A DNA stretch of 64,000 nt from Plantago ovata (taxonomy: Eukaryota; Streptophyta; Magnoliopsida; Lamiales; Plantaginaceae), in assembly GCA_028274465.1 (NCBI GenBank), contig CM051456.1, positions 51,249,360 to 51,313,359 of the forward strand, in the 5' to 3' direction. Each line of letters begins with the position of its first letter. Positions within the stretch are counted from its first letter, which is position 1. This document shows, piece after piece, positions 45,938-57,242 of the stretch. Under the pieces are notes generated by a model. It was not told the origin of the DNA. It did no database searches and was given only the letters and a program-made list of their open reading frames with translations. The position numbers were made by a program, and so were the translations under genes.

Positions 45938-48474
45938 CTACATTTCATCAACAGACAAACCCACCATCCTTCTCCAACGGCGATACATCAAATCCTTGAT
46001 TTTGTTCCGGAATTCAATCCACTCTGGGGTCTTCACAACTCCATGCATGTTAGGCTGTTCATAGTGTGGTACGGCAACAATTTCTTCAGCATTTGGATAG
46101 ACCGCATCAAGCTCTGATTCAGCCCAATCATCCTCGGCCTCTGTGGTATGTATGAGGTTATGGATGAGGCAGCAGGCAAGTATGATTTTGAGTTGTTTCT
46201 CCTGTTTGTAAGAACTCAGGCACCCATTTCTAAGAACTGCAAAACGACGCTTGAGAAGCCCAAAAGCACGCCTAATAGTTGTGGTTGCTTCGTTATGCTT
46301 CTGATTGAAATAACCATTAGGGTTGATATCAACCGGGCCAGCACTACCATTTACACAACTTGCTCTGTGATAGGGAGCCAAGAAACCGGGTGCGTTAACG
46401 AAGTGGTTGTTAACCAAGTAATAAGTACCTGTAAAATAATGATATATTAGAATGACAATGAAATCAAGACCAGTACATTATTACTGGATATTCATTATTT
46501 AGATTAAATGCTTACATTATACAATATAAAACTTTTCAAACACATGGTTTTCAGATTAATTCAGAGAACTCTTCAGTAATAGTTATAACGAAACCTTATG
46601 GAGGCAAACCTTATACTAAAAAAATTACAGCAACAAGTCTTTGCCAGCAGCAATTAAGCAAAGGAGTAACTGGTATGCGACATAGACTTTCAGTTACATT
46701 TTCCAGCAGATTTAGTTGATAAATTAAACATGTTCCAGATTAATGCGTACAAAAGGTGTAACAAAGAAAACTGTACACCAATTAGTGCGAGTTGAAACAG
46801 ATCTACTTAAAAATAATAATAAACAGTAGTAAAATCATAAAATGCCGGGTTGATATTATCAATTGTCTAAATTAAAAAACCAGCCTACTTTGGAAGATTA
46901 TAATTACCTGTTTGAGGTTCCAGAATTTCATCAGATTCAAGTGCTTGCCTAAGTATATGCATGGGTCCCCTAGATCCATTGAGATGAGTATTCACGTAAG
47001 TGAACCTTAGATCCTTCCCACAAGCAGCCAGCAGATAGTCGTTAGGTCCCATCCTCATGCCATCAACCACTCCAACACACCCCTGACATGTAAGAGGAGT
47101 TAATATCACATGAAGTCACAATATATGCAAGTTAAATTTCAAATGAACAATTATAAGTTATAAAGTAAACAAGTAACAACACCTGAAAATGATACCAAGG
47201 ATCATTTGTGCAATCTGGATTTACTGGAATTGGTCGAGCAAGCAAGAGCTCCCTCATTCCAACCACACAATCCAGGACCTCATTGAACGCCCTAGCAACA
47301 GTTGGGGCAGCCCTTAAGAAAGCAAATTGCAGGACGTGGTGACAGGTGCCATGAGCTAGTATACTGAGGAACATATAAATTTTCTCGCGGTAATCAACAA
47401 ACTGACTGCTCTTCAGACCACCATGCCTCTCCAGCAGCGTCGAGAGCCTATGCAGCTGATTAGGTGGCATGTGCACCAAAAGCCTGGTGTGAGATTCATC
47501 AAGGTTCAAAAGCCTGTTAATGTAGTCTCCCCTAAGCCTGGCTCTAACAACAGCTGTAATCCTTTTGTGAAGATTGGTGTTTCCCCTCTTTACACCCTTT
47601 TTCTTAGCAGAAGCATGTGCCAAGAATCTAACTCTCAGCCGAGAAGCACTCCTTGTAGATGCTACCATATTGGTGGGCACAGAATCTTAAAGGAAGTAAA
47701 AACAACACTGATTCTCTTAAAATTTTATCTAAATATGCACACTTAGTCCACATTATCGTAATCATATAACAAATGAAACACCCGGAAGTCCTATAAAAAT
47801 TATTAAACATGCATTATTATGTGGTATATGAATGAAGTCTAGAAACATTTTGGCCTCAAGAATGCAGTATACATGTTGAAGACATTTATTAGGTATTTAG
47901 CGTCATACTTATGAAAATTTATGTAATATACAACATCAGAAAGGGAACCAAATAAGTACTTGCCAATAAGGCAGAATATACGATAAATTTTACCTAAAAA
48001 AATAAAATTAAAAATTTGTAGTAATAACAATAAACACAAAATTAATAAAATTAAACAATTCATGCAACAAATTCGAATTACAAACTCAGAGTTAGGCAGT
48101 ATGTATAAACTCAGCTGACCTAATTCCCAAAATAACGAAATGCCAACAGAAATTCCCAATTTGGGAAACCCTAATTTTAACAATAAAAACATATACAACC
48201 ACCATGAGCATTCTGTACAGTATGAAAATCAATGTACTCATAAACAATTTCGATTTGAAAAAACCAAATGTATCAAATGATTAACGAAGTGGATTCTCAG
48301 TTTACCTTCAGGAAGCGGCGTGTCGAACTCAGGTCCTGCAAGGTCAAGATCTGGAAAAGGACATTCAGAGAAAGTTAGAACTAGGTTCCAATCTCCGGAG
48401 TGATTGGAAAAGAAGAAGAAGAAGAATTGTGGCTTACCAGAGTTTTCAAATCTTATACGGCGCGCCACAGGCAT
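45938..48474 (-). CDS. HARBI1-like gene with intact frame but lost catalytic acids
   Basis: Five exons (48474-48438, 48350-48306, 47685-47183, 47082-46908, 46428-45938) join in phase to 416 residues without stops, starting MPVARRIRF. The fold is that of PIF/Harbinger nucleases (DDE_Tnp_4): a helix-turn-helix-like N half (YREKIYMFLSILAHG, HFQ), then GCVGVVDGMRM, DLRFTYV, YYLVNNHFVNAPGFLAPY, RRAFGLLKRRFAVLR and ACCLIHNLIH. The first Asp (VVDG) remains. The second motif, usually DSRVL-like, is GPMHIL. The third, usually LVDxxY, is LVNNHF. The usual IERxFG Glu is Arg. Nuclease activity is therefore unlikely, yet the frame is fully open. This suggests a domesticated function comparable to Arabidopsis ALP1, a PRC2-associated Harbinger derivative. 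Confidence 0.75.
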
Positions 48475-50474
48475 TGAATATTGGTGAGGACGAAAGTGAA
48501 AGAAAACGGGACCAATTTTTAATTTATACTAGTCAACTAGGGTAAATGTCAAAAATCGTGTTCTCATTAATTTCCTCCAGCATGGGTATAGGCGTGTTTC
48601 TAGTTTGGCGTTTTTAGTGAGGTTTTAATTACTTTTATTTATTCAAAAAAACTGTATTTCTTTTTATTCATTTTCGGTTTATGAACTTTTTTTTTTTTTT
48701 TTTGTGCATTGTTTAAATATAACGTGATAACTATAATTTGTGTATATACATATTTTATGTTAGACCCAAATAAAAAAAAATTATAATTTTAGAGCATGAT
48801 TTTTTTACGTTTTTTGGTTTACGGTTATTGAGTAGGGTACATGGTATAGGGTTTAGGGAATAGGGTATAGGGTATAGGTTTTAGGGTTTACGGTATGGAG
48901 ATGCTCCTGTTTATAGTGTATTTTTTAGTTCACATAAATACTAAATCCTAAATTTTGTATTTCATCAGTAACGATAACATCCCCAAACTAAGCTTGACAA
49001 ATGAATACAACACTGAAAATTGGATGTCATCGTAACCCATCAGTGTTGGATTGATATGTATAAGCTTGTGCATGTTGTCGTACACGTGAGTAAAATCTGA
49101 ATCTTTAATTTAATGTTATGGACCCAAATACATATGTGTGCATAATTTGCCAACCTAACAAATCATGGTAATTGCAAACCGAAATGGATAGTGCATAGTT
49201 GTGCTTCATAAATAGTCGTTCATAAACATAACGTACAGGACGGCTTGTTTGATTTGATTTTTTTTCGACTAAACACAACTCATAATTTTGTGTAAACAAG
49301 AATGAATATAAATCAGGTCACTTCAACTGAACTTAATACAAGTAAACAAAACTAAACAATAAATAGAACATAAATTAGTAGAGCATGACTTAACACAACT
49401 CTATCAAAGTCTAAAACTAACTTAATCATAAATTAAAGCGTACGTACTTGCACTGAACTTGATTTAAAATATTATTCTTTGAAATATTACTTAAAACTGA
49501 CGGGATCTTAACTTTTCTTTTTTGATTTCATATGATTATTTTTAATAATTATTGTGATACGGTGTACAGATAACTTCAATTTAGTTCAGTTTAGAGCAGT
49601 ATAGTTGCATGATCATTCATTTCATTGATTTTCAAATATAACTAATATTTTGTTTTTCTAAGTAATAAATTATGTTAAGTTCAACTTAGATTGATTGAGT
49701 ACACTTCAGTTAACTCGAAACCACTTCAAGTCAGAGCTGCTCAGTTATGACTTTTTATAAATGAACCATTATTTATATTAACTTATATTCTAATACAAAT
49801 TTGAAATATTTTGTTAATTTCTGTGAAGAGTGGTATCAGAGTGTAAAATATCTCCGATTTTATTTTATACGTACACATTACTACCACAATTCGCTTATTA
49901 ATTTTTTCATTTAAATAAATTAGTGCATAATGTTATGTTACTTATAATCTATCATAATTTAAACATTAATTTCATAACATTTTCAGATTAAATTTTCTTT
50001 TCACTTTGATATCATTATCAGATTACATTTTCTGATCATTTCATAAAATTATGAGATTACATTTTCATATTTGTATGAGATTACATTTTCATTTGAAACT
50101 CAATTTACCGAACTTCAAAATCAGAAAATCATAGTTTTCGCCAAATTCTTCTGGAAAATAAAAAACTAGAAATAAGAGATACAAGTCAGTCAACATATCA
50201 GTACTAAGGTGAACTTCATAATCCTGAATTAAGACAGTTAACATAAATCTAAGCTACAGAGTTCGTCTCCATAATATCAATGTCATCAAATACCAAGCAG
50301 CAGATGATAGGAATAACAAAAAGAGTGCCATTACATGACAATTTACAAAAAGAAAGCAAGTGGCCAAAATCAAGTATGCGTCCAGATTTTCAGTAGTTTT
50401 GAACGCAAATTAAAATGATTCCTCGTTTGAATCGACACAGCCAAATTCCCTCCCACATGCATATCTGTAGACGT
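48475..50474. other. 2-kb AT-rich spacer with no gene
   Basis: Nothing coding is supported. At 48830-48897 there are degenerate telomere-like units (GGGTTTAGGG, TAGGGTATAGGG). I looked here for a left terminus matching 54344-54370 and found none. Confidence 0.5.
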
Positions 50475-51673
50475 CTAAGGATGGTCTAGATTAGCACCCC
50501 AAATCTCTCCACTGGTCTGCACCTCATGCATAACCCACTCCTCCATGTCATTATAATTCATAGCAAGAAAATCATCTAGTAAATTTTCATCACCAAGTAG
50601 CTTCTTAATCATGCAGTACCTTGCCTTTGGTGGAAGGGCATAAAAACTGTCCATATGACTCCTCATGGTCTGAATCTTTTCAGACCTGTTCATGGGGCCA
50701 AGTTATTTGCAACGATAATTGGACCCTTCATCGACTGGACAACATCTTTCAGAATATAGCCTAGATCATTCATCATGGTGCAAAAATTTGAGCTTTCTTT
50801 CTGACCACGGCCAACCTTTACCTTCCTGGCTCGCTTCAAGTTGTTGTTTGAATCCACTTCATCTGGAATGCGACGTTTCTGTCCAGAGTTGCCCTCAGCA
50901 GGTCCATCCCCATTCATCGAATCATCACCGCCCTCAGCAGTTTCCTCAGCATCATCACTGAAATACTCATCGTCACTAACAAGCAGCTTCTCCTTAGCAT
51001 CAGCAAAACTTTTAGCACCCTCACCACGAGCCCGGTCTGTGCCGTATATCTCACACCAGTCCTCAAAGAACACATATTTCTCACGTTTGATCTTGTTAAG
51101 AACCCTATGTTTCTGCATGACAAAAAATATAAATATTATCTATAAACTAATTCAATATTTTAACATCATATAGCATTGGCACATTGCAACGCTAATACGA
51201 TATGAAAAGTAAATTAAAACCAACAATAGTGGACATAAAAAGATGCAGACAATTGACTGATTCTGGAGTATGATTTCATACCATGCAAGCAGCACGCCAT
51301 ATGTCATCACTACAACCAAACTCCTTCTTGATATCACACCATCCCATTCCAGATTTCTCACTCAGTTCGAGTACAGCCTTGTGCTTGTCTCTCATGCTTC
51401 GAACACGGTTCTTGATGTGAGGTTTGATCCTCAAATCAGTACCAGGGAAATGCTTCCTCAAATGGACCTGCAGGTACTGGAAGCCACCTGGCTTAAACCC
51501 TTGAGGGGACTTAAGCCCAGCAAGCTTAGCCTTCTTCATTCCCTCAATCAGACATTTCTCCTCGTCATAAGTCCATGGCCTGTAGCCTCCATTTCCATGT
51601 CCTTTCTGGCTCGCATCATTGACCTCCTCTGTTCCTAGACCACTCTGTGGTATGCTCCAGTTGCTGTCAACAT
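50475..51673 (-). pseudogene. PIF/Harbinger ORF2: Myb/SANT-like DNA-binding protein, one-base lesion
   Basis: Readable exons are 51673-51282 and 51112-50475. The domain shows PWTYDEEKCLIEGM, FKPGGFQYLQ, IKPHIKNRVRSMRDKHKAV, SGMGWCDIKKEFG and SDDIWRA. Exon 2 continues RVLNKIKREKYVFFEDWCEI with GTDRARGEGAKSF, the standard sequence of the Harbinger-associated Myb-like protein, which binds the termini and brings the transposase to the nucleus. The acidic and basic middle is followed by a helical tail (KIQTMRSHMDSFYALPPKAR). Two frames meet at a C4 run near 50695; one missing base explains it. A small first exon with the start codon is not resolved. Confidence 0.8.
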
Positions 51674-51948
51674 TCTGTAAAATGCCAAATGCACATCAAC
51701 AACATAAACAATTAACAATTATATCATGACTTAAAAAATTTTGGAGATATATCAATGAAATAGAGAATCATATAACACAATAACTAATATCACATTAAGA
51801 GGCTAACGCCAATTCTACAGAATCTTTAAAAGCAATCACAAACAACATAAAGCAATTTAACATCAACTCAACAATAGGCACCAACTTAGCAGAACAAGTG
51901 TCTTCCAATATTTTTCAATAATTCCAATCATAATTAGATCAACATTCT

Positions 51949-53859
51949 CTAATGCCTATTATTTCGCTCAACACGCCAGTTCACAAACATGTCATGGGCC
52001 ATATTCTGCCTCTTTTCTTTCCAAGCTGCATTTCCAGCAACACCATGAATTGCAGGTTCATCATCCTCCATCTCAATAGGAATTTCATCTTCTGGAATGT
52101 TTCCGTTCAACCTCATCATCCAACAGATCATCTTTGCTTACGTTACGAAGGAAGTTGTGAATCAGAGTGCAAGCCAAGATGATTTCATTCTGAGTCTCCA
52201 GAGGATAAAATGAAGGAGACCGAAGAATCCCGAATCTCTTCTTTAGAAGCCCAAAACTCCTCTCAATGACATTTCTAGCAGATGAGTGCTTCATGTTGAA
52301 GTACTCTTTATGATTCTGTGGGGCAAGTGCACCATGGCCCCATTCCTGAAGATGGTATCGAGTGCTCCGAAAAGGTGCTAGGAAGCCAGGGGCATTAGCA
52401 TAAGCAGCATCAACTAGGTAATAGCATCCTGTATAAATAAGTAAAGAACAAGTTAATATATGATAAATTAAAAATAGGATTCAACTATACAAAGCAGTGA
52501 GCAGATTCCATAAAATATGCAAGAAACACCTGCTGGAACTTCAAAACCATTTTCCCTCTCCATGGCATCACCTAGTACTCTTGCATCTGCTGCAGACCCC
52601 TCCCATCCAGTAAGTACGTACACAAACTTCATATCACGGTCACATACCCCGAGTACATTAATTGATATGTGACCCTTCCTATTACGATGCATGGCCTGCT
52701 GGTAGATAGGAGCTAATACCTTTATATAGGTTCCATCTAAAGCTCCAAGGCAGCCCTGCATAAATAAAACATAAAAAATATTATTTTACAAACAGATTAG
52801 TTACAAACAGAATATTTTACAAATAGATTATTTTACAAACACACTACTTAACAGAGTCCTAGTAGAATACAAGTCAAATAACAGATCAACATAAAACTTA
52901 ACTAGTATTAATGTATACCTGAAAGTGCCTCCAAGGCTCGTCTTCAAAGTCTGCTGGAACCGGTTTAGGGCGGGAAACAAGAACATCATGCAACTGTAGA
53001 ATAGCTCTCAGGACTTGATGAAATGAATGACTGATAGTGTGCCCAGATCGACGGAAAGCAAACTGTATAACTCTGTTTTTGAAGTGGTGTCCTAATGTAA
53101 CAAGGAAACATGCTACTTTTTCCTCGATGGTAACATGTTTACTTTCCTTAAGACCACCCTCTCTGACAAGGAGATCACAGAACTGGCGAAAAGCCGCCCT
53201 ATCCATTCTAAGAATGTTTTTTGTTATAGTATCATTTTTTTCAGTTAGCCTCTTAATGTATCTAAGCTGGCAGCTTCTCTTACGGTTCATACTATACCTA
53301 ATATGGAGTCTGCGCTTACGGGAAAGTCGGGGAAGCACATTTTTTGATAATACAACATCAACACTGCCATCATCCCAATGGTTACGATAATTATTCGCCT
53401 CATAAACAATCTCCGGCGTAAAATCTTGACAACACAACCCACTTTAGTTAGTAAGAACATGGACTACTTATTTCAAAAAACTAATTATTACATATGTTCT
53501 TTACAGCATATAGAAGCAAGCAGAAACACACACATAAGAATGGACATAACTACAACATCTAGAATGCAATGAAAACAACTCAGATTGGAAACACATTACA
53601 TATACAGATCTACAGATCTATTCAATGTCTAGTACAACAGTAGACAGTAGATGCCTAAAATGAACACAAAAAACAATGTAGCCATAAGAATCACACGAAA
53701 TTATACATGATGTACCGCAAACACAAGCACCCAGTTCAATGGTTCTCTACAGCAAGTATAAAACAAGAAGTAATCTGATAAAAAAAATACAATTGAACTA
53801 GAGTAAACCCAGAAATCATTAAAGGTGAGTCGGACTTACAGTAGCAATCTCAGAATCCA
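51949..53859 (-). pseudogene. PIF/Harbinger transposase with intact DDE triad, one or two frame breaks
   Basis: Exons readable on the minus strand are a short first exon near 53859 (MDSEIAT), about 53427-52919, 52755-52530 and 52428-51949. Conserved blocks are FEDEPWRHFQ, GCLGALDGTYI, RKGHISINVLGVCDRDMKF, GSAADARVL, YYLVDAAYANAPGFLAPF, SARNVIERSFGLLKKRFGIL and ACTLIHNFLRN. Asp in ALDG, AADAR and LVDA and the Glu in VIERSFG are all present, so the active site is complete. An extra base near 52110 shifts the last 50 residues, and the first splice junction is not resolved. Its Myb partner lies 276 bp downstream. It excises and inserts the element. Confidence 0.85.
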
Positions 53860-54455
53860 TGATATCCAAGCTCAAATCAACCACAAACTGAATCCAAACT
53901 GCAGTACCACTGAAAAACCCAAAATTCTCACTCGTCATTACACCATTACGAAAAACGAAAAGATACAAATGAAGAGGAAGGAATTCCGAGTCGGAATCCG
54001 TAAAATCAGCCTCGATTACCTTCGACGGAATGTTTGGTCGGATTTGGCGGCTGCTCTCGACTACTGTGACCTAGATTGTGAAGGAAAAGAAATGGCGGGC
54101 AAATTATATACACAACAATATCCAGAACGCATTTATCTTTTATTTTTGCAGTGGCATTATTGTAATTAAAAGGCCCAATTTATGTGCACATTTTTCATAC
54201 ATTAGATACCCATGTATGAAAAATAGGTGTGTTTTGGGCCTCCAAAACGGTCCAAAAATTCCGGCCCAACCGGTCTAGCCAGAATACATGTGAAAAATCA
54301 AATAGCATATTCGGCAAGAAGAGTGTGTTGCGAGTGTAGTTTGACTACAAATGCACCCAACCAAACAGGCACTTGATGATTTTGCCTCATTCTTCTTCCA
54401 TCATAATGAATTTGTAAACCCAGGGGCGTGTTGGTTTAACAAAATTCAGGGTTTA
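53860..54455. other. Putative element terminus and EMB1703 upstream region
   Basis: Contains a hairpin (TTTTTCATACAT ... ATGTATGAAAAAT at about 54189-54224) and the inverted 15-mer CCCAACCAAACAGGC ending at 54370. The EMB1703 start codon is only 86 bases further on. Confidence 0.5.
54344..54370 (-). repeat. Putative right terminus of a Harbinger-type element
   Basis: On the minus strand this reads GCCTGTTTGGTTGGG then TGCATTT, matching the inward sequence from 23273. It is followed by ACTTG, and the left terminus is preceded by ACTT(G). The Harbinger transposase gene begins about 500 bases inside it. Confidence 0.45.
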
Positions 54456-57145
54456 ATGGCGTTTGCCAGCACCGCCTCCAATTGTGCAGTGCATCATCAT
54501 CCTCGAATTCCATTACTATCCCCCAAATTCTCATCCACCTTCACATGGAGGAACAACAAATATCATCATCATCAGCCCTCCAGGTTAACAATAACAAGAA
54601 AATTCCCTTTCAGTGAAAAACTCAATTCGCCCCTTCCTTTAACAAGGTTCCAGATTTCTGCTCGGTGTGGCAGACCCACTAAGCGCCAAAATCATCTCAG
54701 GAAAAAACTCACTCAGCCGCACCAGGTAACCCCAATTCTTGAACTTGATAGAGTTAATAATGTTTTTGAGTTAGAAAGTGAAACCTTTGAGAAAAGGTCT
54801 AGTCTTAATGATGATGAAATTATAAATCTTTCTGGTCGTGTTCATGAGGAGTCTTCTGGTAATGATTTGAAAAAGCCTTTTGGCGAGTCAATTTATTGGA
54901 ATAAGCTGGAGAGTTGGGTTGAGCAGTATAAGAAAGATTCCGATTTTTGGGGTGTTGGAACTGGTACTATATTTACTATTACTCAGGATTCTGAAGGTAA
55001 TGTTGAAAAAGTAATTGTGAATGAGGATGAGATTCTACGTCGTTGTCGAGTTCATTCGGAGTTGGATCATGAAACTGGCGAATTCGAGGAAGCTAAGTTG
55101 AAGATTTCTTTTGCACATGGCTTGGCTAGAAATATGGAGAGTAGTGGGACCAATGTGATTCCGAAGAACACTACGGTGGCCAAGTTTGAGCACTCAGAAC
55201 TGAGAGATACAATTCAGACTGTCAAGTTGAAAACTGGTATATTTACAAGAGTGTCAAAAGTTGGATTCTTGTTATTATGCGGTTTATTGGTGGTTAGGGT
55301 GTTCTTCAAAGTTGTAGGGAGTAAAACAGGAGCCACAACAGAGAAAGAGCAGACTGTCAAAGGTAATGTTGAAGTTGTCGATGATCCAATAGAGACTAAG
55401 AGCTTGTCTTCCAATAGGCCTCGACTTAACAAGGAAGAACTTGTTAACAGCATTAACCAGGTAAAGGGGCTGAACAAGGGGCTTGGGGTAGCTGAGTTAT
55501 CTGGTGGTTATCATGGTGAGAGTTTAGAAAATAAAATCACTGAGATAAGGGAGATGGCAAGAAATGCAAGAGAAATTGAGAAAAGAAATTCGTTGTGTGA
55601 TGGAGAATTGGAGGATGAACTAACCTCGAGCCCGGGAAGTGACCTTCGGAGTATTCGTGGAAATTCCAGTGGTACAGATATAAAAGCTGTATCTGCACCA
55701 GATGATGATGTTGGACAGGTTCCTGAAGCATTGTTGGCTAACAATGATGCACAGATTCGTGATACTTGTGTTAGTACCGCCAGCACTGTTGCTGAAGTAG
55801 GGAATACGAGTTCGGTTTGCAAGTCTTCTGATTTTGATAAACCGAACCTAATTTCTGATTGTCCAGCCAATGACAACCTTGAAAATTCCCGGAGAACAAA
55901 ATTTAGAATCATGAAGTCGGTCGAAGAAGCCCGGGCATACCTGTCAAGAAAGCATCAACCACTGACGGTAAATGGATTATGTGAAGCACCTAATGAGCAG
56001 ACTGATAATCCTATGAGCACATCCTTTGAAAATGTGACATTTGCTGAATCTGATGACATGTTAGATGTAACTGAAAAAGAAAATAACTTGTGTGCTACAG
56101 CTGGAAATCGTGCTTCCCGGTATCCCATCACAAATTCACACATGGGTAATGAACGCTCAGAAAAATATGTTGATGCTCCAAATGGTTTGGAAAAATCTAG
56201 CAGAACTTGTGATCATGAAGCTCATGCTAAAAATCAGCAAAATGTGTTATTTATGCATGAGAAGCAAGAGGAAGAACAAGAAGAAGAATTAGATCGGAAA
56301 ACAAGCGAAAAGGAAGATAGTGAAGAAAATGGAAGGTTGACTAATAGCCAATCACCTTGGACTGCAGAGCAAACACCTTCACCAAACGATTTGGAAAAAT
56401 CAAGCGGAACCTCTGATCATGAAGTTCATACTAAATATCAGCAAAATGGGATATTTAGGCATGAGAAGCACAAGGAAGAACAAGAATTATATCAGGAAAC
56501 AAGCGAAAAGGAAGATAATGAAAGGTTGACTAGTAGTCAATCTCCTGGAACTGCAGAGCAAACGCCTTCACCAAGTAAGGAGAACTGGATAGAAAATAAC
56601 TTTCATGAATTTGAGCCAATTGTAGAAAAAATCAGAGCTGGCTTCCAAGAAAATTATCACATTGCAAGGCAGAAAGCAAGTAATGACTCGGATCTGAAAG
56701 TAGATATGATGCAACTTAAGTCTGATGATGGTGAAAGTGAATTTGAATGGATGAAAGATGAAAAGCTACTGGAGATTGTATTCAAAGTGCGAGACAATGA
56801 GCTTTCCGGAAGAGATCCATTTCACAATATGAATGAGGAAGATAAACAATTATTCTTTTGTGGCCTTCAGAAGAGAGTTGAACAAGAAAATGAAAAGCTG
56901 CAGAGTTTGCATGAGTATTTTCATTCAAACATTGAGAACCTTGATTATGGAGCAGGTAAACTAAGCTCCCTGTCATCTGAATTTCTGTCAGTGTTCCTCA
57001 GAGAACTATGATGTGATTTGCATATGCATACTTGCATCAACTTTCAAAATCCACTTCAGAGCAAAAAAAAAAAAAACTTTCAAAATCCACTGGTAGCTAT
57101 CACAACTTGAAAATTTAAGTTCTTCCTCCATCCCATTACAAATGT

Positions 57146-57186
<41 letters not shown>

Positions 57187-57207
57187 GTCTCTCTGTGTGT
57201 CTCTCTG

Positions 57208-57242
<35 letters not shown>

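Noticed and set aside
48830-48897. Telomere-like repeats as an interstitial telomere
   Set aside because: Units are irregular (TAGGGTATAGGG, GGTTTAGGG) and short. A degenerate low-complexity tract is a simpler reading.
48475-50474. Search for a close left terminus of the 50475-53859 Harbinger pair
   Set aside because: No sequence matching GCCTGTTTGGTTGGG or a TWA-flanked partner was found by eye. A diverged end could still be missed.
54351-54455. Upstream in-frame ATG extending EMB1703 by 35 codons
   Set aside because: The downstream ATG opens a standard transit peptide, while the extension lies in the putative transposon terminus and would hide the targeting signal.
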